From Streptomyces cinerochromogenes (GTDB lineage: Bacteria > Actinomycetota > Actinomycetes > Streptomycetales > Streptomycetaceae), in the NCBI RefSeq assembly GCF_014648635.1, contig NZ_BMRM01000002.1:372001-436000 (forward strand): a stretch of 64,000 nucleotides of DNA, in the 5' to 3' direction. Positions 56,708 to 64,000 of the stretch are shown here, in pieces. The notes beneath the pieces were generated by a model. The model was not told where the DNA came from, searched no databases, and saw nothing but the letters and a program-made list of their open reading frames with translations. The stretch's first letter is position 1, and each line of letters opens with the position of its first letter. The position numbers and the translations under genes were made by a program.

Positions 56708-58647
56708 CGACGGGCTCGGGGGGCACCGGGGGCAACGGAGGCAACAGGGGCAACGAGGGCAACGAAGACGCCGGAAGCACCGGAGGCATCAGAAGCACCG
56801 AGGACATCGACCACACCAAAGGCAGCACCGAGCACCCCGATCGCCCTGGTCGCACCAACGACCCCCGCCGGTCCACCCGGGCCACCGTGCTCGCCGTCTG
56901 CCGTCTCACCGCCCGGCACCGGGGCGCGATGGCCCTGGCCGCCGTGCTGGCGCTGGCCGCCGCCGCGCTGGGGCTCGCGCAGCCGCTGCTGGCCCGGCGC
57001 GTGGTGGAGGCCGCCGGCGGTCGGCATCCGCTGTGGCCGCCGCTGCTGCTGCTCACCGCGCTGTTCGCCGCCGAGGCGGCCACCGGCGCCGTCGGCCGCT
57101 TCCTGCTGGAGCGGACGGGTGAAGGCGTCGTGCGGCACCTGCGCCACGACCTGGTGGGGCGGCTGCTGCGGCTGGAGATGCGGGAGTACGACCGGCAGCG
57201 CGTCGGCGACCTGATCGCGCGCGTCACCGCCGACACCACGCTGTTGCGCGAGATGGTGGCCCAGGCCCTCGTGGACCTGATCACCGGGACCCTGGTCTCC
57301 GCCGGCGCGCTGGCCCTGATGGCCTGGCTCGACCCCCTGCTGCTCCTGCTCGTCGTCGTGACCGTGGCCACCGCGGCGGCCGTGGTGACCCTGCTGCTCC
57401 GGGGCATCCGCACCGCCGCCGAACGCACCCAGGAATCCGTCGGCGCGCTCGCCGCCGACCTGGAGCGTGCCCTGGGCGCCCTGCCCCTGGTCCGGGTGTA
57501 CCGGGCCGAGCGGCGGGAGGCGGCCCGGATCGGCACCCGGGTGGACGACGCCTGCGCCGCCGGGGTGCGCACCGCGGCCTTCGCCGCGGGCATGAGCAGC
57601 GCGGTCGAACTGGCCGTGCAGGGCTCGTTCCTGCTGGTCCTCGTCGTCGGCGGGCTGCGCGTGCACGGTCCCGGACGCTCCCTGGGCGACCTGGTCGCCT
57701 TCCTCCTGTACGCCTCCTACCTCGTCGTCCCGCTGTCCTCGGTGTTCCGGGCGGCCGGCCTCGTCCAGCGGGGCATGGGCGCCCACCTGCGCGTCCAGGA
57801 GACCCTGGGCCTGTTGGTGGAACCGGAAGACCCACCCGCCGAACCCGGCTCCCCGACACCCGCCGCCGGCGCACCCGCTCTCGCGCTGCACGACGTCCAC
57901 TTCGCCTACCGGCCCGGCCGGCCGGTGCTGCGCGGAGTCACCTTCGCCGTGCCGCAGCGGGGGCAGGTCGCCCTCGTCGGCCTCTCCGGTGCGGGGAAGA
58001 GCACGGTGTTCGCCCTGGTCTCCCGGTTCTACGAGCCCGACGCCGGGCTCCTCCGCTTCCACGGCCGCCCCGCCCCCGACCTGGGCCGCGACGCCTGCCG
58101 GGCGCGGCTCGCGACCGTCGACCAGAGCAGCCATGTGGTGGCGGGCACCCTCCGCGACAACATCGCCTACAGCCGCCCGGAGGCCACGGACGACGAGGTG
58201 CGCCGCGCCGTCCGGCTGGCCCGCCTGGAGCAGGTGGCCGAGCGGCTGCCCGGCGGGCTGCACGGCGCCGTCGGCGAGCACGGCGGCCTGCTGTCCGGTG
58301 GTGAACGGCAGCGTGTCGCCCTCGCCCGGGCCCTGCTCGCCCGTCCCGCACTGCTCCTGCTGGACGAACCCACCTCCCACCTCGACGCCCTGAACGAGGC
58401 CGCGCTCGCCGCCGCCCTGCGGGACATCGCCCGGGAGTGCGCGGTCCTCGTCATCGCCCACCGGCTCTCCACCGTCCAGCACTCCGACCGGATCGTCGTC
58501 CTGGACGAGGGCCGGGTCACGGCGCAGGGGCGGCACGAGGACCTGCTCGTCACCAGTTCCGTGTACCGGCGGCTGGCGACGGCACAGATGCTGCGGCCGG
58601 CGGCCTCGCCGGCGGGCGGCGCCGGTAATTCGCTGGCCCGTTCCTGA
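56704..58647 (+). CDS. Lasso-peptide ABC exporter (fused permease-ATPase) with odd N-terminal extension
   Basis: A 647-residue half-transporter. After a membrane domain of six helices comes the ATPase: Walker A GLSGAGKSTV, signature LSGGERQRV, Walker B LLLLDEPTS, H-loop IAHRLS. It likely exports and confers immunity to the lasso peptide. The first 60 residues are unusual: a Gly/Asn/Glu-rich stretch (GSGGTGGNGGNRGNEGNEDA) and an acidic/basic linker before helix 1, not part of the ABC fold. The ATG overlaps the peptidase stop codon. Last gene of the cluster. Confidence 0.92.
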   Translation: MTTGSGGTGGNGGNRGNEGNEDAGSTGGIRSTEDIDHTKGSTEHPDRPGRTNDPRRSTRATVLAVCRLTARHRGAMALAAVLALAAAALGLAQPLLARRVVEAAGGRHPLWPPLLLLTALFAAEAATGAVGRFLLERTGEGVVRHLRHDLVGRLLRLEMREYDRQRVGDLIARVTADTTLLREMVAQALVDLITGTLVSAGALALMAWLDPLLLLLVVVTVATAAAVVTLLLRGIRTAAERTQESVGALAADLERALGALPLVRVYRAERREAARIGTRVDDACAAGVRTAAFAAGMSSAVELAVQGSFLLVLVVGGLRVHGPGRSLGDLVAFLLYASYLVVPLSSVFRAAGLVQRGMGAHLRVQETLGLLVEPEDPPAEPGSPTPAAGAPALALHDVHFAYRPGRPVLRGVTFAVPQRGQVALVGLSGAGKSTVFALVSRFYEPDAGLLRFHGRPAPDLGRDACRARLATVDQSSHVVAGTLRDNIAYSRPEATDDEVRRAVRLARLEQVAERLPGGLHGAVGEHGGLLSGGERQRVALARALLARPALLLLDEPTSHLDALNEAALAAALRDIARECAVLVIAHRLSTVQHSDRIVVLDEGRVTAQGRHEDLLVTSSVYRRLATAQMLRPAASPAGGAGNSLARS

Positions 58648-58657
58648 GTGCCTCCTC

Positions 58658-58663
58658 TAGAAT
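58658..58663 (+). promoter_or_regulatory. Putative -10 of helD
   Basis: TAGAAT, 11 bases after the exporter stop and about 100 bases before the helD start, is the best -10 in this gap. It would give helD its own promoter separate from the lasso operon. No rifamycin-associated element was recognised. Confidence 0.35.
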
Positions 58664-58762
58664 CTCCGCCCTTGCCCGCCTCCTCTCGGAGTGCCGCCGC
58701 CCGGCCGGAAACCGGACGGCATCGTCCTGGCCCACGCAGCAGGTCCCACCGGAGGCACCCCC

Positions 58763-60817
58763 TTGTCCACGCCCGCCCACGACACCCTCGACGGTCCGCT
58801 CGCCCGAGAGCGCTCCCACCTCGCCGCGTCCCGTGCCGCCCTGCGCGCCATGCGGGAGGACGTGGAGGCGCTGGACATCAGCGATGTCACGGCGAACTGG
58901 GTCAACGCCCAGATCCTGGAGCGCCAGATCGGGGAGCGCATCAAGGCGCTGGCCGACCTCAGCGACACCCCGCTGTTCTTCGGCCGGCTCGACTACCTGC
59001 ACGCGCCGGGGGCGGAGCGGGCCGAGGGCGGGGAGGGAGAGCAGTTCTACATCGGGCGGCGGCACGTGCACGACGCCGACGGCGATCCCATGGTCATCGA
59101 CTGGCGTGCGCCGGTCTCGCAGCCGTTCTACCGGGCGTCGAAGAAGGACCCCATGGACGTCGGGCTGCGCCGCCGCTTCGGTTACACCGGCGGCGAGCTG
59201 ACCGCGTACGAGGACGAGCACCTCTCCGACCCCCAGGAGGCGGCGACCACCAGCAAGCTGCTCCAGCAGGAGATCGAGCGGCCGCGTGTCGGTCCGATGC
59301 GGGACATCGTCGCCACCATCCAGCCCGAGCAGGACGAGATCGTCCGCAGCGGCCTCGGCGGCACCGTCTGCGTGCAGGGCGGCCCCGGCACCGGGAAGAC
59401 CGCCGTCGGCCTGCACCGGGTCGCGTACCTCCTCTACGCCCACCGGGAGCGGCTCGCCCGCACCGGCACCCTGGTCATCGGGCCGAACCGGTCCTTCCTG
59501 CACTACATCGAGCAGGTCCTGCCCGCGCTCGGCGAGCTGACCGTGCAGCAGGCGACCGTGGACGACCTGGTCGCGCACGTCGAGGTGCGCGGCACGGACG
59601 AGGCCGCCGCCGCGACCGTCAAGGGCGACGCCCGGATGGCCGAGGTCCTCAGGCGCGCCCTGTACTCCCACGTGACCCTGCCCACCGAGCCGGTCGTGGT
59701 GGTGCGCGGCTCCCGGCGCTGGCGGGTCCCGGCGTACGAACTCGAGGAGATCGTCCGCGAGTTGCTGGCCCGGGACATCCGCTACGGCGCCGCCCGCGAG
59801 GCCCTGCCGCAGCGGATCGCGCACGCGGTGCTGGTGCAGATGGAGCGGTCCGGGGAGGCCCCGGACGACCGGGTGCAGGACGCGGTGGCCCGCAACAGCG
59901 CGGTGAAGGCGGCCGTGAAGGCGGTGTGGCCGGCCGTCGACCCGGCGAAGCTGGTGCTGCGGCTGCTGACCGACGCGGCCTTCCTCGCCGAGCACGCCGG
60001 CGGTGTCCTGACCGAGGACGAGCAGAAGACGATCCTGTGGGCCAAGCCGGTGCGCAGCGTGAAGTCGGCCCCGTGGTCGGCGGCGGACGCGGTGCTGGTC
60101 GACGAGGCGGCCGATCTGATCCAGCGCACGTCCTCGCTCGGTCATGTCGTCCTGGACGAGGCGCAGGACCTCTCCCCCATGCAGTACCGGGCCGTCGGCC
60201 GCCGCTGCACGACCGGCAGCGCGACCGTGCTCGGCGACCTCGCGCAGGGTACGACCCCGTGGGCGACCCGGAGCTGGGCGGAGGCGCTGGCGCATCTCGG
60301 CAAGCCGGAGGGGGCCGTCGAGGAGCTGACCGCCGGTTTCCGTGTGCCGACGGACGTCATCGCGTACGCCTCCCGGCTGCTGCCGCACATCGCGCCCGGC
60401 CTCGCCTCGGTCGCCTCCGTCCGGGAGAACCCCGGCTTCTTCGAGGTCCGCGCGGTCACGGGCACGGCCGAGACCGTCGCCGCCTGCGAGGAGTTGCTGC
60501 GCAACGAGGGTTCGACCGGCCTCATCGCGGCCGACGCCCGCGTCCCCGTGCTCGCCGACGCCCTGGCGGCGGCCGGCATCGCGTACCTGGCGCCCGGCGA
60601 GGAGACCACCCGGGAGGCCCGGCTGACCCTGGTCCCGGCCTCGCTCGCCAAGGGTCTGGAGTACGACTACGTGGTGCTGGACGAGCCGCAGGCCGTGGTG
60701 GACGGCGAGCCGGACGAGCGCACGGGCCTGCGGCGCCTGTACGTGGCGCTGACCCGGGCGGTGTCGGGCCTGATCGTGACGCACACGGCACCGCTGCCGC
60801 CGCAGCTCACCGCGTAG
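58763..60817 (+). CDS. helD: HelD-type RNA polymerase-associated ATPase (UvrD-like)
   Basis: A 684-residue UvrD/PcrA-related protein with a TTG start at 58763 preceded by GGAGG. An N-terminal coiled region (ERSHLAASRAALRAMREDVE, then VTANWVNAQILERQIGERIK) is typical of HelD, and so are YIGRRHVHDADGDPMVIDWR and RAPVSQPFYRA. Walker A GGPGTGKTAVG at about 206-216, DEAQD in HVVLDEAQDLSPMQYRAV, and motif VI RRLYVALTRA. HelD proteins remove stalled or inhibitor-bound RNA polymerase from DNA. It lies 116 bp after the lasso exporter gene. Confidence 0.9.
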   Translation: MSTPAHDTLDGPLARERSHLAASRAALRAMREDVEALDISDVTANWVNAQILERQIGERIKALADLSDTPLFFGRLDYLHAPGAERAEGGEGEQFYIGRRHVHDADGDPMVIDWRAPVSQPFYRASKKDPMDVGLRRRFGYTGGELTAYEDEHLSDPQEAATTSKLLQQEIERPRVGPMRDIVATIQPEQDEIVRSGLGGTVCVQGGPGTGKTAVGLHRVAYLLYAHRERLARTGTLVIGPNRSFLHYIEQVLPALGELTVQQATVDDLVAHVEVRGTDEAAAATVKGDARMAEVLRRALYSHVTLPTEPVVVVRGSRRWRVPAYELEEIVRELLARDIRYGAAREALPQRIAHAVLVQMERSGEAPDDRVQDAVARNSAVKAAVKAVWPAVDPAKLVLRLLTDAAFLAEHAGGVLTEDEQKTILWAKPVRSVKSAPWSAADAVLVDEAADLIQRTSSLGHVVLDEAQDLSPMQYRAVGRRCTTGSATVLGDLAQGTTPWATRSWAEALAHLGKPEGAVEELTAGFRVPTDVIAYASRLLPHIAPGLASVASVRENPGFFEVRAVTGTAETVAACEELLRNEGSTGLIAADARVPVLADALAAAGIAYLAPGEETTREARLTLVPASLAKGLEYDYVVLDEPQAVVDGEPDERTGLRRLYVALTRAVSGLIVTHTAPLPPQLTA

Positions 60818-60859
60818 GGTGCTGTGCCGTTCCGCCATGTCCCTGTGGAGAGGCCTCCG

Positions 60860-61555
60860 TTGAGCACGCCGCACCCGCCGCACGCGTACCCGTACCGGCA
60901 GCCGCCCGGCCCCGGGTGCGAGGTGTGCGGGGCGATGCCCGCGGCGCCGGTGACGGTGCGCGGGCACCAGGGGATGGTGGTGGTCATGCGGTTCCTGCGG
61001 CGCCGGGGCGTGCTGTGCCGCACCTGCGGGCTCGCCGTCGCGCGGACGATGCAGGCGGACACCCTGGTGCGGGGCTGGTGGGGTGCGCTGTCGATGTTCA
61101 TCACCCCGGTCACCCTGCTGCTCAACCTCGGCGCGCTGTCCCGCATCCGCAGGCTCCCGCCCCCGGCGACGGCCGCCTGGCGCCCGCCGCTGGACCCGGG
61201 CCGCCCGGTGCTGCGGCGGCCGGCCGGGCTGTTCGCCCTCATCCCGCTCGCCGGGCTCGCCATGCTGCTGGTCGGCGTACCCGTGCTCGTGGTGATCGGC
61301 ACGTCGTCCGAGCCGGCCGGGGTGCACTACCACCACCGGCAGAACCGCGAGCCGCTCGCGGTCGGGGCGTGCGCGCACAACGACGGCGACTGGACCAACC
61401 AGGACCTCCGCAACGTCCCCTGTGATTCCCCGGACGCCCAGTTCGAGATCACCGAGCCGAAGGACGGCTACTGCGCGGACGGCGACTACATGGCCCGCCT
61501 GGAGTACAGCGTGAACGGCAGGACCTCGCTGTGCCTGCACCCGGTGGGGAACTAG
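60860..61555 (+). CDS. Two-helix membrane protein with zinc-finger-like cytoplasmic start and Cys-rich exterior
   Basis: A 231-residue protein from a TTG at 60860 with GGAGAGG upstream. The first part has two Cys pairs (CEVCGAM and CRTCGLA) that may bind zinc. Two transmembrane segments (FITPVTLLLNLGAL and LFALIPLAGLAMLLVGVPVL, VLVVIG) follow, then a 70-residue extracytoplasmic domain with four cysteines (GACAHNDGDWTNQDLRNVPC, DGYCADGD, SLCLHPVGN). No family recognised. Its stop codon overlaps the cutC stop on the other strand. Confidence 0.75.
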   Translation: MSTPHPPHAYPYRQPPGPGCEVCGAMPAAPVTVRGHQGMVVVMRFLRRRGVLCRTCGLAVARTMQADTLVRGWWGALSMFITPVTLLLNLGALSRIRRLPPPATAAWRPPLDPGRPVLRRPAGLFALIPLAGLAMLLVGVPVLVVIGTSSEPAGVHYHHRQNREPLAVGACAHNDGDWTNQDLRNVPCDSPDAQFEITEPKDGYCADGDYMARLEYSVNGRTSLCLHPVGN

Positions 61556-62250
61556 GGGGTTTCCCCGTCCAGCGTCGTACGCCACTCGGCGACCGCGTCC
61601 GCCGAGACCGGGCCCTGCCAGCCGTCGGGACGGGCCGCGCCGCCGATGTGGAAGGCCTCGATCCCGCCGGCCCGGAGCCGCGGGACATGGTCGAGGCGCA
61701 GGCCGCCGCCGACCAGGATCTGCTGCTCGTACCCCGGCTCGCCGCCGTGGGCCGCCTCGGCGAGCAGTGTGGGCAGGCCGTCGTCCACGCCGGAGGCGGA
61801 GCCGGCGGTGAGGTAGGTGTCGAGGCCGGGCAGCTCGGCGAGCTGCTTGCGCAGGGCGTCCCGGTCGGCGGCCCGGTCGATCGCCCGGTGGAAGGTCCAC
61901 GGGCAGCCGCCGAGCGCCCCGACGACCCGCTCCACCGCGGACAGGTCGACGCCGCCGTCCTCGGCGAGGAAGCCGAGGACGAACTGGTCGGCGCCGGCCT
62001 CCCGCAGCTCGCCGGCCACGCCGACCAGCCGGGCCACGTCACCGGCGGCGAACCCGTCCGCGAGCCGGAGCATCACGCGCAGCTCGATGTCGACGGCGGC
62101 ACGGATCGCGGCGACCGTGGCGGGCGCGGGGGTGAGCCCGTCGGCCGCCATCTCGGTGACCAGCTCCAGCCGGTCCGCGCCTCCCGCCTGGGCGGCGACC
62201 GCGTCCTCGACGTCGAGGGCGATCACCTCCAGGACCGCACGCTTGCTCAT
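61552..62250 (-). CDS. cutC: CutC family copper homeostasis-like protein
   Basis: A 232-residue TIM-barrel CutC homologue: VLEVIALDVEDAVAAQAGGA, DRLELVTEMAADGLTPAP, GFLAEDGGVDLSAV and FHRAIDRAADRDAL with LTAGSASGVDDGLPTL. CutC was described as a copper-tolerance protein, but the link is weak and the real substrate is unknown. A DasR-like operator lies 34-49 bases upstream, suggesting control by amino-sugar signals. The stop codons of this gene and of the converging gene overlap at 61552-61555. Confidence 0.9.
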   Translation of the reverse strand: MSKRAVLEVIALDVEDAVAAQAGGADRLELVTEMAADGLTPAPATVAAIRAAVDIELRVMLRLADGFAAGDVARLVGVAGELREAGADQFVLGFLAEDGGVDLSAVERVVGALGGCPWTFHRAIDRAADRDALRKQLAELPGLDTYLTAGSASGVDDGLPTLLAEAAHGGEPGYEQQILVGGGLRLDHVPRLRAGGIEAFHIGGAARPDGWQGPVSADAVAEWRTTLDGETP

Positions 62251-62283
62251 GGGCACCCCATTCCTCGGCGTTCTCGGGCGACT

Positions 62284-62299
62284 ACAGGTCTAGTCCAAT
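62284..62299. promoter_or_regulatory. DasR-like dre site upstream of cutC
   Basis: ACAGGTCTAGTCCAAT matches 13 of 16 positions of the palindromic DasR target AC/GTGGTCTAGACCAC/GT. It is 34-49 bases before the cutC ATG and 40 bases beyond the end of the upstream gene. DasR is the GntR-family regulator of N-acetylglucosamine metabolism in Streptomyces. The consensus is from memory. Confidence 0.6.
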
Positions 62300-62339
62300 T
62301 CAAGAGTACGCCGGTACCGGAGCGCCACGGTGCCGCCGG

Positions 62340-63008
62340 TCACCCGAAGATGTTCAGCTCCTCCTCCCGCACCCCCGCCAGCTCGTAGGCCGCCGCCGAC
62401 ACCGGCCGTCCCGAGTACAGCCGGACGAGCGTGGGGGCGTCGCCGATGTACCGGGCGGGCGGGCCCTCCCCGCCCGGCGCGCCGAACCGCAGCGGCTCGT
62501 CGAGGTCGTCGAGGTCGGCGTGGAGCGGCACGTGTTCCCTCTGCCGGGTGGACCGCACCAGCAGGGCCAGCGCGTCCGGCAGCCCCGCCCCGGCGTACGC
62601 CCCCGGCTCGCCCAGCACCTCCCGCACGTCCCCGGCGTGCACCCACTCCCCCAGGGCGATCAGGTCCAGCCGCCCGTCACCCCGGGCGATCACCGGCCCG
62701 GCCTCGGTCATCCCCCGCTCCAGCTCGTCCACGACCCGCGCGTTCGTCCAGTCGGCCCGCTCGGCGATGTCCCGGTCGTTCGACTCGGGTGAGAACACGC
62801 CCTTCTCCAACCGGTTCTCCACCACCCGCATCAGCGCGGCGGAACAGTGCGCCAGCACATCCCGCACCGTCCACCCCGGACACGCGGCCGTCGGCAGCGC
62901 GAAGTCGGAGTCGGGCCGGGACCGCAGCAGCGGCACGAGGGCGTCACGCTCGACGGCCAGCAGCCGTCCGGGAAGTTCAGGATCGCGCTCTTCCGGCGTG
63001 TCAGTCAT
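62340..63008 (-). CDS. Maleylpyruvate isomerase-type DinB-fold protein (TIGR03083-like)
   Basis: A 222-residue protein from the ATG at 63008. LPTAACPGWTVRDVLAHCSA is the family signature with Trp and the first His; the second His pair lies in LGEWVHAGDVREVLG. Such mycothiol-dependent or metal-binding proteins have varied roles. The C-terminal domain (PLRFGAPGGEGPPARYIGDA) resembles SCP-2-like extensions. Confidence 0.88.
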   Translation of the reverse strand: MTDTPEERDPELPGRLLAVERDALVPLLRSRPDSDFALPTAACPGWTVRDVLAHCSAALMRVVENRLEKGVFSPESNDRDIAERADWTNARVVDELERGMTEAGPVIARGDGRLDLIALGEWVHAGDVREVLGEPGAYAGAGLPDALALLVRSTRQREHVPLHADLDDLDEPLRFGAPGGEGPPARYIGDAPTLVRLYSGRPVSAAAYELAGVREEELNIFG

Positions 63009-63170
63009 GACAGCCACGCTAGGGGCGACCAGGGCGGGCGGTCACGCGGGAAACGGACGGACAGCCGACCGGGGGGAACGAGGAAAACCGCCGGACCGGA
63101 AAGCGGCCGGACAAGGAGGGCGGCCCGGCGGGAGGCGGCCGAGTGCCGTCCGGCACGGAAGAATGGGCCC

Positions 63171-63815
63171 ATGGCCGACCTCGACGCCCTGCGCCTCCGC
63201 TTCGCCCGCGCCCTGGAGGCAGCCCGAGCCCCCGGCGGCGGGCCCGACCCCGCCCCGTACGCCGACAACCTGCTCGCCCGCTGGCAGGAGCCGCAGCGCC
63301 GGTACCACACGGTGGCCCACCTCACCGCCGTACTCGACCACGTCGACACCCTGGAGGCGTACGCGGGCGACCCGGACGTGGTCCGGCTGGCCGCCTGGTT
63401 CCACGACGCGGTCTACCTCCCCGAGCGGTCGGAGAACGAGGAACGCTCGGCGCGGCTGGCCGAGCGCGCCCTGCCGGAGGCCGGGGTGCCGGACACGAAG
63501 ACGGCCGAGGTGGCCCGGCTGGTCCGGCTCACCGTCACGCACGACCCGGCCGACGACGACCGCGACGGCCAGGTGCTGTGCGACGCCGACCTGGCGGTCC
63601 TGGCCGCGCCCCCGTCGGCGTACGCCGTGTACACCGCCGAGGTCCGCGAGGAGTACCACTTCGTCCCGAGCGACGCCTTCCGTCGGGGCCGTGCGGCGGT
63701 TCTGCGGCAACTCCTCGGCCTGCCCCGCCTGTTCCGCACCCCGTACGGCCGGGAGCACTGGGAGGCCACCGCCCGCTACAACCTCGCGTCCGAGCTGGAA
63801 ATGCTGTCGACCTGA
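63171..63815 (+). CDS. HD-domain protein (predicted metal-dependent phosphohydrolase)
   Basis: A 214-residue HD-superfamily protein. RRYHTVAHLTAVLDHVD, WFHDAVYLPERSENEERSAR and DADLAVLAAPPSAY supply the H...HD...D metal ligands. GGAAG lies before the ATG. No partner gene is evident, and the substrate is unknown. Confidence 0.88.
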   Translation: MADLDALRLRFARALEAARAPGGGPDPAPYADNLLARWQEPQRRYHTVAHLTAVLDHVDTLEAYAGDPDVVRLAAWFHDAVYLPERSENEERSARLAERALPEAGVPDTKTAEVARLVRLTVTHDPADDDRDGQVLCDADLAVLAAPPSAYAVYTAEVREEYHFVPSDAFRRGRAAVLRQLLGLPRLFRTPYGREHWEATARYNLASELEMLST

Positions 63816-63829
63816 GGCCCTCGCCCCCG

Positions 63830-63842
63830 TACTGTGCGCGCA
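63830..63842 (+). promoter_or_regulatory. Leaderless promoter -10 of the right-edge gene
   Basis: TACTGT at 63830-63835 ends six bases before the ATG at 63842, without a ribosome site. Confidence 0.5.
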
Positions 63843-64000
63843 TGCGGACCATGAGCGGGGACCAGGTGGAGGCGGCTGTCGCCAGCTGTACGACGGCACT
63901 GCGCACGGCGCTGGACCGGGACTGGGAGGCGGTCCACGCGGCCGGCCTGGACTGGAGCTGCCGCACGACCGCGTTGCACATCGCCCAAGCCCTCACCAAG
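63842..64000 (+). CDS. N-terminal fragment of a DinB/maleylpyruvate isomerase-type protein
   Basis: The frame reads MRTMSGDQVEAAVASCTTAL and continues through WEAVHAAGLDWSCRTTALHI to the right edge. The pattern of a helix with Asp/Trp followed by W-S-C-R-T-T-A-x-H suggests another DinB-fold family member. Only 53 residues are visible, so the family call is tentative. Confidence 0.6.
   Translation, partial: MRTMSGDQVEAAVASCTTALRTALDRDWEAVHAAGLDWSCRTTALHIAQALTK

Overview
The window is high-GC actinobacterial DNA, almost certainly a Streptomyces chromosome. Signs of this are the extreme third-position G/C bias, many GTG and TTG starts, many leaderless promoters (a TANNNT -10 box six to eight bases before the start codon), mycothiol-linked DinB-fold proteins, the futalosine menaquinone pathway, and several XRE/DUF397/ATPase regulatory modules. 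Most of it is conserved chromosome carrying small accessory loci. No rRNA, tRNA, CRISPR array, transposase or integrase was seen.

Layout. 1-7 kb: the edge of a DinB-fold gene, a 119-bp CCGGG microsatellite, an EamA exporter with a perfect inverted repeat over its promoter, an ABC exporter preceded by a 43-residue Pro/Lys-rich peptide gene and a 32-bp perfect palindrome, and a 1000-residue FAD/Fe-S oxidoreductase. 7-13.6 kb: serC, an Rpn-like nuclease, and two WhiJ-type modules (XRE-DUF5753 regulator, DUF397, anti-sigma-like ATPase or DUF6879). 13.6-25 kb: secreted tripeptidyl aminopeptidase, secreted beta-propeller protein, SGNH hydrolase, Uma2 nuclease, AhpD-like protein, aldo/keto reductase, RNA 2',3'-cyclic phosphodiesterase with a 28-residue membrane peptide, MarR/MFS pair and a purine permease. 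25-38 kb: DUF2530, a CtpE-like P-type ATPase, three tandem secreted paralogues (the first with its ribosome site inside a 51-nt hairpin), a sacsin/Hsp90-like ATPase, hemerythrin, a PPK2-BrkB operon and PhoD. 38-53 kb: a third WhiJ-type module, DUF3027, MFS, DUF2771 lipoprotein, mqnB-mqnD, cold-shock protein, HAD hydrolase, a helicase-associated protein with XPB helicase, and a GT87 mannosyltransferase-like protein.

53.9-58.6 kb is a complete class II lasso-peptide cluster (precursor, cyclase, RRE protein, leader peptidase, ABC exporter). The predicted core LLQRSGNDRLILSKN has the GNDRL...LSKN pattern of the citrulassin family, in which Arg9 can be deiminated to citrulline by an enzyme encoded elsewhere. 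The four downstream genes are tightly spaced, with ATGA overlaps from the RRE gene onward. A HelD-type RNA polymerase-recycling ATPase follows immediately. 60.8-64 kb holds a membrane protein, cutC with a DasR-type operator in front of it, a DinB-fold protein, an HD-domain protein and the start of another DinB-fold gene.

The strongest items are the citrulassin-type cluster next to helD, the small Pro/Lys-rich peptide and ABC exporter pair, the hairpin that covers a ribosome-binding site, and separate operator candidates at each of the three XRE modules. All functional statements rest on reading motifs by eye; no database search was run.
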